Shown: positions 24,073-33,711, counted from the stretch's first letter. The stretch is DNA of 64,000 nt from Deltaproteobacteria bacterium (GCA_020632995.1 JACKEN010000018.1:39677-103676); one strand, 5' to 3'. The notes: generated by a model not told the origin, from the sequence alone. Made by a program: numbers and translations.

Positions 24073-26372
24073 CTACCTGCCCACCGCCACCGTGAACCAC
24101 ACCGCCCGAGGCACCTGCGTCTCCAGCGCCGCCCGCCCCTGGATCCCCGCCGGCCCGCTCACCTCCTGCAGCTCGTTCTCCATGTCGAGCAGGTTCGTCG
24201 CCAGCACCGAAGCCACCCAGCCCGCGCCCGCGGCGCGGAAGCGGTAGCTCAGCTCGAGGTCCACCCCGAGCTGGAAGTCCTCCCGGGGGCCGGCGAGCGG
24301 TCGGGTGAGCTTCAGCGGGGACCCCCGCTTGGTCCGCTGTGTCAACGCGACCTGCGCGCCGTCCCGGTGCACGTCGAAGAAGGTGAAGGGCTGGCCGTCC
24401 CGGAAGCGCACCGTGGCCACCGCCCACAGGCCGTCGAACAGCCGGTAGCCGGCCACCCCCTTCACCATGAAGCCTCGATCACCGTCGAGGTTCGCGAGGG
24501 CGTTGATGTCGGCGTTGGGGCTGGCGCCGTCGTAGCGCACCACCCCGAGGTCGTTGGCGGTGGGGCCGTTGCCGAAGGGGGTCTCGCCCACCGCGCCGAA
24601 GGCGGAGAACGCCACGCTGAACAGGTGCTGCTCGGGGCGGTGCCAGACCAGCTGCATGTGCAGGCCGTAGCCGAAGGCGGTGCCGGGGGCGTTCACCAAC
24701 CGAAAGCGGGTGGCCCCGGGGTGGTGGAAGAACACCCCGCTCGCGTCGGTGTAGCCGAAGGCCTCGGCCGGCCCGTCCAGCTCCAGCCGGAGCACGTCGC
24801 GCCAGGCCTTGGCGAGGCCCAACAGCTCGAAGCGCGCCCCCTCCCACAGGCGCCACCGGGCGCCCGCCGCCGCGCTGTACACGTCGGTGGGCGACAACAG
24901 GCCCTCTACCCGCGCGTAGGCCCCGCCCTCGGTCTCGAGCAAGGCGCCTTGCGTACCGAGCAGGAACCGGGCGTCGAGGTGGTCCGGGTCCAGGCTCCGC
25001 ACCAGCTCCGGGCTCACCGCGACCGGGGTCCGCGAAAGGGCCAGGAAGGGCCGAAAGAGCGCCTGCACATCGCGCCCCTCCACCCGGACCTTGGCCCCCG
25101 CGTCCACCATGGCCAGGCTGTTGGTGAGGCTGCGGTTGAGCCCGTAGGTGCCGAAGGCGTAGAGGTCCGCCACCAGCCGAACCGCCCCGAGCTCGAGGGC
25201 CTCTGACCACCCCAGGCGGACGTCGCCGTAGGCCTCGGTGGTGGCGCGTGCCTCCAGCGCCCACGCCCCATAGGCCTCGGTCCCCACCACCACCGGCTGG
25301 CGCCAGCTCGAGACGCTGGGTGCGAAGTGCAACAGGTGTTGCGTGCTGCTCAGGTAGGCCGGGCCCACCCGGTGTGCCACGTCCAGCGCGAGGGCGGCCT
25401 GGGTGCCGCTCGGGTAGAGGGGCCGGAACGCCTCCCCGTCGGGATCCAACAGGTCGATGGTGAAGCCCCGGTCCCGCGCCGACACCTTGTTCACCCGGGC
25501 GAGCAGGCCCACCTGCAGAGCCCCGTGACGCATGCCCGCGAACGCGGTGGTGGAGGCCTCCTCCGCCGCCTGGGTCGGGCCCACGTAGAGCTCGGCCAGG
25601 GCGTGGTCCCGGCGGAGGTGCTCCAGGGCGAACGTGGCGGCCCACCCGCCGCCGAGCGGCTCGAGGGTGGCCACAGCGCCCACCCGCGAGAAGGCCTCCC
25701 GCACCGGGGTGGCGCCGGCCGCGGAGTCGAGGAGGTGCCGCGCCCCCCGCTCCGCCTGGAGCGCGTACCGCACGCGCCTGCTACCGAGCTGCAGGCTGTC
25801 CTGCAGCGAGACCTCGACCGCCTCCTCGAGGCGCCGCCGCTCGGTGGGCGGGGGCTGGGCCCGCTCCACCGCGTGCTCGCCTGACAAGAGGTCCATGAGG
25901 GGCACGGCGAGGGGCCAGCGCCCGCCCGCCTCGGGGGCCACCACCCGCACCGTGACCCGAGGGGCCATCCCGCCCAGGTGGAGGCGCACGCCCTGCTCCC
26001 GCAGGTTCTCCGGCGTCTCGCGGTAGGTGACCTCCAGCGCCGACAGGGCGCTGAAGGGCACCTGGAACGCGGGGGCGCCCGAGGTGGTGGGGTCGGTGAT
26101 GTCGAAGCCGTCCAGGTACCAGCGGTTCCACACCCAGGAGTCGCCGTAGATCGAGAGCTTGGCGGGGTCGATGTCGGAGAAGCCGGCGCCCTCCTCGATC
26201 TGGAACACCACCGGCTGGGCCACGTTCTCGAGCAGGCTGTGGACCGAGCCCGCGGTCGGCAAGAGCGGCAGGATTCCTTGCAATCGGTAGCTGCCGTCGA
26301 GCAGGATGGACTGCTCCTCCTCCGCTGGGCCCGCCCCGCGGCCAGGGCCAGGGCCAGGAGCGCCGCGCTCAC
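24073..26372 (-). CDS. TonB-dependent receptor-like outer-membrane protein; signal peptide frameshifted from body
   Basis: The body (to about 26325) shows a plug-like start (LLPTAGSVHSLLENVAQPVVFQIEEG, then SWVWNRWYLDGFDITDP) followed by ~600 residues of barrel-type strands, ending ETQVPRAVWFTVAVGR. An apparent TTG start at 26283 would leave no signal. In the next frame GTG 26372 or 26375 gives SAALLALALAAGRAQ, an ideal signal peptide. Restoring one C/G at about 26324 joins it to AEEEQSILLDGSYRLQG. The gene is therefore either broken or mis-sequenced by one base. GTG 26372 overlaps the stop of the PAP2 gene. No TonB box can be identified. It is last in a six-gene minus-strand operon. Confidence 0.75.
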
Positions 26373-27738
26373 CACGGCAGGCGGCCCCCGACCCCCAGCG
26401 TCACCGCGCTGCCCCGGGCCGCGCCGCCCTCGCTCGGGGCGAGGAGGGGCGAGACCTCCAGGCTCAGCGCCACGTGCCGCGCGAGGCCGCCCGAGAGCCG
26501 GGCCGCCCACTGATCGACGTCCCCGTCACCGCCGGGGAGCCAGCTCACGCTCACTGTGACCGGGTGGTCCTCGTCGAAGGTGCCGAGCGACACCGTGGGG
26601 CCCCACGTCACCGAGACCCGCGCCGCCTCGTCGCGCTGGTGGCTCCGATACACCAGCGTCCCGCCCAGCCCCACCGGCCCGATCCAGAGCCGGGCCCCCG
26701 GGCTGATGTCGCGGAGGGCCAGGCCCTCGCTGTCATAGAGCAAGCGGCCTTGCACGTTCCCCTCCACCTGCACCGCCTCGCCCCCGAACAGGGCGCGGCC
26801 CTCCAGGCTCACCCCACCGGTGATCCCGGCCCGGTCGTCCAGCCGGGTGACGCCGGTGAGGCCGTAGAGGGTGAGGCTGCCGTCGAGGCGGCCGTCCCGG
26901 GCCCCCGGGAAGCGCCAGGGGCCCTGGTAGTGCAACAGGTAGGGCAGGGCGTAGCCGGAGATCAGGCCGGTGATCCCGCCCATGACGACGTCGGTGGTCC
27001 AGTGCTTGTCGCTCACCACCCGGAACAGCGCGGAGGTGGTGGCGAGCGATAGCATCCCGGCGCACATCAGGTCGTCGCCGACCCCACCGAAGAGCTTCAG
27101 GTGCTGGTGGTGCACGCACGACAGCCCCGCCGCGGTGAAGGCGGCGGTCGCGTGGCCGACAGGAAGGAGCGCCGGCTGACCTTCGTGCGGCACGCATAGC
27201 CGCCGTCCGCGCACGGCTCGATCTCGGGGCGCACCCGACCCACGCTGCGCTTGGTGAGCACGACCATGCTGGTGGCCAGGGCCACCGCCTCGGCGTCGAT
27301 CAGGACCATCTCCACCGCGAGGTCGGGGTCCTTGTGCAGGAGCAGCGCGCCGACCCCGATGTCGACCAGCACCGGGAGGGTGAGGGTGAGGTCCTGGAGG
27401 ATGTCGGAGGTGAGGCTCACCGCCTGGCGGGCGTCGCGGTCCTCCAGGCGCAGGACGTCACGCAGGGTGCCGTCGATGCCCCCGCGGGTCTTCCAGCCCG
27501 CGGGCGGGGTGGGGATCAGCACCGTGACCGCGGTGAGGCCGAGGAAGAGCCCCGCGGTGACGCCATACTCCTCGGGCATGAAGCGAGGCCACTCCGGCTG
27601 CCAGAGCGATGCAGGTTGGGTTGACGTGCTGGTCGGCGGGAGAGCCACCGGGGTGGGGCGGAGCGCCCAGGCCTCGGCCGGGCCGAGGGCTGCGGCCAGG
27701 GCCAGCAGCCCGATCAGCCGCGCCCCCCGCCGCCTCAC
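26369..27738 (-). pseudogene. PAP2-family phosphatase fused to a beta-rich C-terminal domain, with a -1 frameshift
   Basis: Two overlapping frames make up one gene. The 5' frame, from GTG 27738, has a signal peptide, helices and KRSVGRVRPEIEPC, the first PAP2 motif, then SFLS. The 3' frame continues GHATAAFTAAG and RVVSDKHWTTDVVMGG, the second and third motifs, followed by ~170 residues of beta structure. Inserting one base at about 27157 joins them as SFLSGHATAAF, restoring the catalytic (P)SGH motif. Intact relatives dephosphorylate lipids such as undecaprenyl or phosphatidic acid phosphates at the membrane. It overlaps both neighbours by GTGA. Pseudogene or sequencing error cannot be decided here. 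Confidence 0.75.
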
Positions 27739-28412
27739 GGCTCCGCGAGGTACGGGAACCGCTCGGGGTATGCGGTGGTGCTGGTGGTGGCGCCGTCGGT
27801 GAGGGGGAGGTCCGCGAGGAGCTGGAGCATGGCGTCCATGCTGTCGTCCCCCGGGCGACGGCCGCCGCAGCCCGGCTCGACCGGGCCCAGGTCATACGCG
27901 GTGCCCTCGATGCCCGGGAACGCGGTGCAGGTGGAGGTGGTGCTGAGCCAGATGCGATCGTCGGCGAGCATCCCCCCGAGGTCACGGTAGCGCACCGCGG
28001 CCACCGAGGAGGTGGAGCTGGTGAGGGTGCCGACCCCGCACTGGCCGTCGAGCCCGTCGAAGAGGGCGATCGCGTCGATCATCAGCGCGGCGGCGGTGGG
28101 GGCGCCGGAGCCCACCTGCACCAGGTGGAGCTGCCCGCCCGGGAAGTGTGCCTGCGGCTCCAGGTCGTTGTAGGCCTCGCGCGGGGCGGGGGCGGCGGTC
28201 GCGGTGCTCACCAGGAGCTCGGCCACGAAGGGCCGGCCCACCCGGTCCAGGGTGGGCAGGGCGCGCCAGGTGTCGTCCTGCCGGGCGGGGATGGTCGCGG
28301 GGCCGCTGTCGGGGATGCTGGCGTCGGTGGCCACCCCGGAGTCCGCGGTGTCGGTGCCGTTGGAGCAGCCGACGAAGAGGAGGATGAGAGCAAGCCAGCC
28401 TGCGCGCCTCAT
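27735..28412 (-). CDS. DUF4331-like lipoprotein (C-terminal half type)
   Basis: The 225-residue protein starts with a lipoprotein signal (RRAGWLALILLFVGCSNG) and a Thr/Asp/Ser linker. It then has TLDRVGRPFVAELLVS, comparable to the conserved VSRLGNPLVNEV-type segment in the second half of DUF4331 proteins. The C-terminus includes MDAMLQLLADLPLTDGATTST. The preceding gene carries the first-half signature (HADTP), so an ancestral DUF4331 protein seems split over two genes, or the two form a complex. ATG 28412 overlaps the upstream stop (TGATG), and the stop overlaps the PAP2 start. Confidence 0.65.
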   Translation of the reverse strand: MRRAGWLALILLFVGCSNGTDTADSGVATDASIPDSGPATIPARQDDTWRALPTLDRVGRPFVAELLVSTATAAPAPREAYNDLEPQAHFPGGQLHLVQVGSGAPTAAALMIDAIALFDGLDGQCGVGTLTSSTSSVAAVRYRDLGGMLADDRIWLSTTSTCTAFPGIEGTAYDLGPVEPGCGGRRPGDDSMDAMLQLLADLPLTDGATTSTTAYPERFPYLAEP

Positions 28413-29079
28413 CACTTCCCCCTCACGCTGGCCCAGACGCCCACCACGGGGCGTCCCTGGGTGAGGATGGTGGGCTCGAGGGCCACCACCAACGCGTAGA
28501 CCTCGCCGCCGGCCAGGTCGTCCTCGGCGTCGAAGGTGAGCGCGTCGATGAGGTCGGCGCGCTCCTGAGCGGACAGCCGGGGGCAGCCGGCCAGATCCTT
28601 GTTCGCCGCGCTCACCGAGCGCAGGCCGCCCACGAGGGCGCGGACCCCGACCAGGTTGGCGAAGTCGGGCTCCACCACGTAGCCGGTCCACACCCGCATC
28701 TTGCCCTCCAGGCCGAGCAAGCCACCTTGCTGATGGGCGTTGCCCTCCACGTAGTCCGCGGTGCCGGCCCAGCAGCGCACGCTGAGGTTGTTGGCGAAGA
28801 CGCAGGTCACGTCGGAGTCCAGCCCTGCCACGCCCATCGCCTCTCGGGCCTCGAGGTGGAATGTGTAGACCGCGTCCGGGGCGGGTGGCTCCGGATGGTC
28901 ATGGCCAGGTTGAGGGTGTGCTCACCGGTCGCGGTGGAGGTGGTCGTCCACGCGTACAGGTCGGTGAGGTCCACGCTGCCGTCCACCGCCAGGTAGGGGG
29001 TGTCGGCGTGGTCGCCCGCCCAGGCGGTGCCGCCCAGGACGCTGAGGCCCACCGTGAGGGCCAGGACTCTCCAGGTCAT
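28412..29079 (-). pseudogene. DUF4331-like secreted protein (N-terminal half type), with a -1 frameshift
   Basis: From ATG 29079 the frame gives a signal peptide (VLALTVGLSVLGGTAWA) and GDHADTPYLAVDGSVDLTDLYAW, the hallmark start of DUF4331 proteins, then NLAMTI. The reading then moves to the next frame, PEPPAPDAVYTFHLEAREAMG, and continues to VVGVWASVRGK. One missing base near 28893 explains the break (CC where CCC is expected on the coding strand). DUF4331 proteins are periplasmic or outer-membrane associated and of unknown function. The stop overlaps the start of the next DUF4331-like gene. Confidence 0.7.
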
Positions 29080-29090
29080 CGGAACACCGC

Positions 29091-30161
29091 CTACTCGATG
29101 GAGAACGGGTAGTACAGCACCACCTGCGCGATGTGGGCGATCCCGTAGCGGGTGGACTGGTACATGACGTAGTACGCGGGGTTGATCTGGAGCCCGTCCA
29201 GGAAGGGTGGGGCGAAGATGAAGCGCACTCCGCCCGTCACCGTCTGTGCCTCGAAGAGGGTGGGGTCGGTGGTGAAGAGGGTGATTGGGTCCCCGGTGGG
29301 GTCGTTGGGGTCGGGAACGTCCAGCCGGTTGACGAAGTCCACCGAGCCCTGAACGTGCACCCGGATGCGGGGCACGACTTCGAGCCACGGGGTGATGGTC
29401 TGCCAGATCTCCAGGTTGGTGGTGAGGGCCTTGTGGCCCCAGGTGGAGTAGTGAGCGCACTGCTCGAAGATGCCGCCCAGGCCCCATGGCCCGTACCGGT
29501 AGCGCAGGAAATAGCCCAGCGAGTAGTCGTTGCGTTCGGTGGGGTGCTGCTCCAGCCGGTAGACGTTCTCGAGGTAGCCCCGGAGGATCTGCGCATTGAA
29601 GACCCCGCCGACCAGGAACCTCGGGGTGATGACCTGGCTCCCGGTGAGGCTCACGAACACCGCCTTCAGGTTGCGCCGGATGCCGCTCGGGCCGGGCTGG
29701 CGGAGGGCGTCGGCCTGATACTGGAAGCTGGCCCCGGCGCTGCTCAGCTTGTCGTTGAACAGCGCGTTGAGTCGACCGCCGCCGAGGATGGACCGGTAGT
29801 CGCTCTCGTTGCTCACTCGCGCGTTGGCCCCCACCCGGAGGCTATCCAGGGCGAGCACGCCGACCACGCCGGAGCGGAGGGTGTAGTCCACACCGAGCGT
29901 CCCCTGGATCCGGTACTCGGTGAAGGCCTTGTCGTCCGGGGTGAACGCTGCGCTGGCGCTCGTGACCTGGTCCACCAGGACGCCGCCGTCCACGCTCCAG
30001 CCGCTCGGGAGCTCCACGTGGGCGTTGACCGCGGGCGCCACCACCCGGGTCGAGCGCTCCTTGTAGTACAAGCCTGTGCTGGTGATGTACGAGTCGGCCC
30101 GGAGCGGGGCTGCGCTGGCCAGCACCAGCAGCCCCGCCATGAGGGCGGCGAAGGACCTCAC
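29091..30161 (-). CDS. DUF3570 family outer-membrane protein
   Basis: The 356-residue protein has a signal peptide (FAALMAGLLVLASAAPLRA) and the typical DUF3570 start DSYITSTGLYYKERSTRVVAP, then VELPSGWSVDGGVLVDQVTSASAAF. The body is rich in amphipathic strands, and the end YYPFSIE is barrel-like. DUF3570 genes commonly travel with DUF4266, a thioredoxin-like gene and apbE; all of these lie in the divergent operon here. The exact function is unknown; export or anchoring of a redox protein is a common guess. GTG 30161 overlaps the stop of the CFI-box gene (GTGA). Confidence 0.85.
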   Translation of the reverse strand: MRSFAALMAGLLVLASAAPLRADSYITSTGLYYKERSTRVVAPAVNAHVELPSGWSVDGGVLVDQVTSASAAFTPDDKAFTEYRIQGTLGVDYTLRSGVVGVLALDSLRVGANARVSNESDYRSILGGGRLNALFNDKLSSAGASFQYQADALRQPGPSGIRRNLKAVFVSLTGSQVITPRFLVGGVFNAQILRGYLENVYRLEQHPTERNDYSLGYFLRYRYGPWGLGGIFEQCAHYSTWGHKALTTNLEIWQTITPWLEVVPRIRVHVQGSVDFVNRLDVPDPNDPTGDPITLFTTDPTLFEAQTVTGGVRFIFAPPFLDGLQINPAYYVMYQSTRYGIAHIAQVVLYYPFSIE

Positions 30162-31756
30162 TCCAGGCCTTCCGCCATCCACACCAGCGGCTTGAGGGCG
30201 GCGCGGGTCACCGCCCTCGCCAGGGGGCGCTCGCGGATCGCGTCGGCGAGCGGCGGGCTGAGGGCGTAGTAGGCGCCCACGAAGGCGCGGCCCACCGCGG
30301 AGGGCATCAGCACCTCGTCGCGGAAGCGGCGCAGGGTGGCCACGTCGACCTGATCCTTGGACCCATACGCCGCGGTGGCGATGAAGCAGGCGTCGACGGT
30401 GGCGAACTCCCGGACCTCGGTCACCACGTCGAGGGTGGTCGGGGTCGAGGCGCCGCCGCAGTAGTTGGTGGTCCGCATGGCCACGGTGTAGCCGGTCTCG
30501 GGCCACGGGAGCTGGATCCGCACCGTCTGCGCCGCCCCGGCGTCGACCGCCGCGATCGGCGGGCCGGGTTTCGCGTTCACGAAGTCCGCCTCGGTGCGGA
30601 TGCTGCCGTGTCCCTCGGCGTACTTCAGCTCGTAGCCGGCCACGGTGCTCGGGTCGCTCGCCACGAACGACACGTCCACGTAGCCCCAGTCGCTGCCCAG
30701 CAGGGTGAGGTCGGTGATCGGGGCGGGGGCCTCGCAGGAGGTGTCGGGGGCGTAGCTCACCCGCACCCGGTAGCGCTCGGCTCCGTCGTCCTGCACGAGG
30801 AGGCGCCCCTCACCGCTCCCCGGGACGTCGGTGGTGATCGTGCCGTCCGGGGCGCGCAGGTCGCCGTCCTCACCCGTGGGCGAACCGTAGCCGGCGTACT
30901 CGAGCGCGCGCGCCACCGCCGCGGTGCCGCTCACCGTCAAGGGAACTTGCCAGACCACCGAGGGCTGCCCGATGTTGGCGGTGCCGTAGTCGGTGAGGCG
31001 CGGGTCGATGAAGTACGCGTAGCTGTGGTGCTCGTTCTCGTCCCACTGCTGGTTCACCTCGACCCACAGGACGTACTCCCCGTTGGCGAAGGTGGCGGGG
31101 AGCCCGTAGCTCACGCGGAAGGGGCGGTTGGCGCTCGGGGTGGCGCGGCTCACCGCGTCCACGTCGTTCATGCCGTTCAGCTCGAGCACCCCCGCCCAGT
31201 CCCGGGACGGATCCCGCGAGCGCACGTCGTTCCGGGGCGGGTAGACCGAGGTCGTGTCGTAGCGCTGGAACACCTCGGCGCAGTCGCCCGACATCTCGGG
31301 GCTCAGCAGGCGCATCGGGATGCCCTTGTCGGTGCTGAAGTTGGTGGTCGGGCAGGTGACGGTGTCGACCTCGAGCGAGCTGGTGGGGCGACAGTAGAAG
31401 GGCTCGCTCGAGCTCACCAGCTCGTGCCAGCCCAGCCAGTCCTCCTTGCAGTCCTGGAACACGATGCGGTCGTAGAGCTTGCCTCGGCGGTGCGCCCAGA
31501 CCGGCAGGGTCTGCTCGCGGCGCCCGTAGGGCCACAGGTACCCGCCGCCGAAGTCGGCGCGACCCGGGCGGTTGCCCAGCCCGAAGGTGCCGACGAGCCG
31601 GGTCACCATGATGGTGTCGACGAAGCCGCCGTCGGCGCTCTCGAGCCACACCGCGATCTGGGGATCGCCGGCCACCATGAACTGGATGTCCAGGGTGCGC
31701 GCGGTGCCGGAGGTCTGGCCGAGGGTGGCCAGGAGGAGGGCTGCATGGACCAACAT
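30158..31756 (-). CDS. CFI-box C-terminal domain surface protein
   Basis: The 532-residue protein begins with a short signal (VHAALLLATLGQTSG). The N-terminal domain (TLDIQFMVAGDPQIAVWLESADG) resembles DUF2271-type domains found in ApbE-linked loci. A fibronectin-like domain (residues ~360-450) precedes the C-terminal CFI box CFIATAAYGS at residue 457, followed by LRRFRDEVLMPSAVGRAFVGAYYALSPPLA, as in CFI-box-CTERM proteins, a presumed surface-sorting tail in Myxococcota-like bacteria. It is first gene of the minus-strand operon and diverges from DUF4266 across about 150 bp. Target and partner are unknown. Confidence 0.82.
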   Translation of the reverse strand: MLVHAALLLATLGQTSGTARTLDIQFMVAGDPQIAVWLESADGGFVDTIMVTRLVGTFGLGNRPGRADFGGGYLWPYGRREQTLPVWAHRRGKLYDRIVFQDCKEDWLGWHELVSSSEPFYCRPTSSLEVDTVTCPTTNFSTDKGIPMRLLSPEMSGDCAEVFQRYDTTSVYPPRNDVRSRDPSRDWAGVLELNGMNDVDAVSRATPSANRPFRVSYGLPATFANGEYVLWVEVNQQWDENEHHSYAYFIDPRLTDYGTANIGQPSVVWQVPLTVSGTAAVARALEYAGYGSPTGEDGDLRAPDGTITTDVPGSGEGRLLVQDDGAERYRVRVSYAPDTSCEAPAPITDLTLLGSDWGYVDVSFVASDPSTVAGYELKYAEGHGSIRTEADFVNAKPGPPIAAVDAGAAQTVRIQLPWPETGYTVAMRTTNYCGGASTPTTLDVVTEVREFATVDACFIATAAYGSKDQVDVATLRRFRDEVLMPSAVGRAFVGAYYALSPPLADAIRERPLARAVTRAALKPLVWMAEGLE

Positions 31757-31905
31757 CTGGTAATCCCGAGGTCTATCTCGGCCGAGGCCGCCCGCCGCGC
31801 GACCCCGCCGAACAGACCGTGCCGGGCCCGGCGGTTCGAGGCAACCCTGTCCATGGAGGATGGCCCCTTGCGCCTCGCCACCCCGCTCGCCATCATCCCC
31901 GCGCG

Positions 31906-32121
31906 GTGCGCGTCCTGCTCCTGTTCACCCTGGCCCTCGGGGTCAGCGCCTGCGTCGAGGTCAAGCCCTGGCAGCGCGGGACCCTGGCCCACCCCTGCAT
32001 GCGGCCCGACGATCCCGCGCGCATGGCGTCCGAGGCGAGCCTGGGGCACGTCTGGGATGTCCGGGAGGGCTTCACCCCCTGCTTCTCCGGGCAGGCGGGC
32101 GGCGGGTGCGGCTGCAACTGA
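31906..32121 (+). CDS. DUF4266 small lipoprotein
   Basis: The 71-residue protein has a lipobox (LALGVSAC). After it comes VEVKPWQRGTLAHPCM and a Gly/Cys tail ending GGGCGCN, which is typical of DUF4266. I chose GTG 31906 (VRVLLLFTLALG) because it places a short n-region before the hydrophobic core; the longer in-frame extension is Pro/His-rich. It is first of a plus-strand operon with TlpA (6-bp gap), ApbE and a porin, and divergent from DUF3570, its usual partner. The conserved Cys-rich tail suggests metal or redox chemistry, but this is inference. Confidence 0.85.
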   Translation: MRVLLLFTLALGVSACVEVKPWQRGTLAHPCMRPDDPARMASEASLGHVWDVREGFTPCFSGQAGGGCGCN

Positions 32122-32127
32122 AAAGAC

Positions 32128-32628
32128 ATGCGAAAGACCACGATCTTCTTCACCGGGCTGCTGCTGGCGGCCTGCGCTACGACCACCGCGAAGGGCCCCA
32201 CCGCCACGGTGGAGACCATCGACTTCACCTTGCCCAAGCCCACGGGCGAGCAGGTCTCGCTCGCCGCGTACAAGGGCAAGGTGGTGCTGGTGGACATGTG
32301 GGCCACCTGGTGTGCGCCCTGCAAGGAGTCCTTCCCGTTCTACGACGAGCTCCAGAAGAAGTACGCGGGCCAGGGCTTCGACATCCTCGCGATCAGCGTG
32401 GACGAGGAGGATCAGGCGGTGACCGACTACCTGGCCCACGCCCCGGTGAGCTTCACCGTGCTCCGGGATCCGAAGGGCAGCCTGCCCTCGCGCCTCGACC
32501 TGCAGACCATGCCCACCGCGGTCCTGGTGGGCCGGGACGGCAAGGTCGCCTTCATCCACGCGGGCTTCGTGCCCGACGACAAGGCCGAGATCGAGGCGAA
32601 GGTCCAGGCCGCCCTGGCCGCCCAGTGA
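32128..32628 (+). CDS. TlpA-like thioredoxin-fold lipoprotein
   Basis: The 166-residue protein has a lipoprotein signal (TGLLLAACATT) and a TlpA/ResA-type thioredoxin domain with WCAPC (Cys62, Cys65), DILAISVDEE and the cis-proline loop QTMPTAVLV. It should act in the periplasm as a thiol-disulfide reductant or oxidant, perhaps for the Cys-rich DUF4266 product encoded just upstream. ATG 32128 follows a 6-bp gap, and the stop is 2 bp before the apbE ATG. Confidence 0.92.
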   Translation: MRKTTIFFTGLLLAACATTTAKGPTATVETIDFTLPKPTGEQVSLAAYKGKVVLVDMWATWCAPCKESFPFYDELQKKYAGQGFDILAISVDEEDQAVTDYLAHAPVSFTVLRDPKGSLPSRLDLQTMPTAVLVGRDGKVAFIHAGFVPDDKAEIEAKVQAALAAQ

Positions 32629-32630
32629 TC

Positions 32631-33689
32631 ATGCGGCCCGCGCCCCTGCTCCTGGGCCTGGTCGTGGGCCTCGCGGCGTGTACGAAGCCCGCCGCGGCCG
32701 ACAAGCCCGCCGAGGCGACCGCCGCCAAGCCCAAGGAGCTCCTCCACCGGTCCCATCACGCGATGGGCACCCAGATCACCATCACCGCCTACACCGACGC
32801 GCCGGGCACCTTCGAGTCGGCGTGCAAGGCGGCCTTCGACGAGTTCGACCGCCTCGAGGCGCTCCTCACGGTGTGGCGGAACGACAGCGACGTCTCCAAG
32901 GTGAACGCCCAGGCCGGCAAGGCGGCGGTGAAGGTGGGGCCCGAGACCCTGCGGGCGGTGCAGGTCGCCTTGCGGCTCGCCAAGGCCACCGACGGCAAGT
33001 TCGACGTCACCTTCGGGGCGCTCGCCGGGCTGTGGCGCTTCGATCACGACCAGGACGACAAGATCCCCACCGAGGCCGAGATCGCGGCGCGCCTCCCCCT
33101 GGTGGGGTGGGAGATGGTGGAGGTCGACGAGGCCGCCTCGACCGTCAAGCTCGCCAAGCCGGGGGTGAAGCTCCACCTGGGCGGCATCGGCAAGGGCTTC
33201 GCGGTGGACGCGGCGGTGGCCCTGCTGAAGCAGGCGGGGCTGAAGGACTTCATGGTGCAGGCGGGCGGCGATCTCTACGTCTCGGGGCGCCGGGGCGATC
33301 GGCCGTGGCGGGTGGGGATCCGGGATCCGCGGGGGGAGCGTGATGCCTTCTTCGCGGCGGCCGAGGTCGAAGACGGCACCTTCAGCACCTCCGGGGACTA
33401 CGAGCGCTCCTTCGTCCACGACGGGGTGCGCTACCACCACATCCTCGACCCCGACCTGGGCCGGCCGGCCCGCGGGGTCCGCAGCGTCACCGTGATGGCC
33501 AAGGACGCGGTCACCGCCGATGCCCTCTCCACCGGCGTCTTCATCCTGGGGGTGAAGCGGGGGCTGGAGGTGGTCGAAGGTATGGACGGGGTGGGCGCGG
33601 TGATCGTGGACGACCAGAACAAGGTGCACATCTCGTCGCGACTCCAGGGCCGGGTGAAGGTCTTCCGGGACCCGACCGACGGACTCTGA
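32631..33689 (+). CDS. apbE: FAD:protein FMN transferase (ApbE family) lipoprotein
   Basis: The 352-residue protein starts with a lipoprotein signal (LLLGLVVGLAACTK). The ApbE fold follows with HHAMGTQITITAY, HLGGIGKGFAVDAA (FAD binding), QAGGDLYVSGRR, TFSTSGDYERSF, HHILDPDLGRPARG and VTADALSTGVFILG. It transfers FMN from FAD to Ser/Thr of exported proteins. No FMN-binding (FMN_bind) target is encoded nearby, so the acceptor is open. ATG 32631 is preferred over GTG 32625, which would overlap the tlpA stop. Confidence 0.95.
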   Translation: MRPAPLLLGLVVGLAACTKPAAADKPAEATAAKPKELLHRSHHAMGTQITITAYTDAPGTFESACKAAFDEFDRLEALLTVWRNDSDVSKVNAQAGKAAVKVGPETLRAVQVALRLAKATDGKFDVTFGALAGLWRFDHDQDDKIPTEAEIAARLPLVGWEMVEVDEAASTVKLAKPGVKLHLGGIGKGFAVDAAVALLKQAGLKDFMVQAGGDLYVSGRRGDRPWRVGIRDPRGERDAFFAAAEVEDGTFSTSGDYERSFVHDGVRYHHILDPDLGRPARGVRSVTVMAKDAVTADALSTGVFILGVKRGLEVVEGMDGVGAVIVDDQNKVHISSRLQGRVKVFRDPTDGL

Positions 33690-33697
33690 GACAGCCC

Positions 33698-33711
33698 GCA
33701 GGTCACCTTGC
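33698..33711. repeat. Intergenic copy of the iterated 14-bp dyad between apbE and the porin gene
   Basis: GCAGGTCACCTTGC starts 9 bp after the apbE stop. It supplies the TTG that looks like the porin's first start codon, so that start should not be trusted. Confidence 0.65.

Noticed and set aside
23469..24095. Plus-strand open frame over the inverted repeat and the 11-bp tandem tail
   Set aside because: It has no start signal, low complexity, and no domain; it is explained by the repeat.
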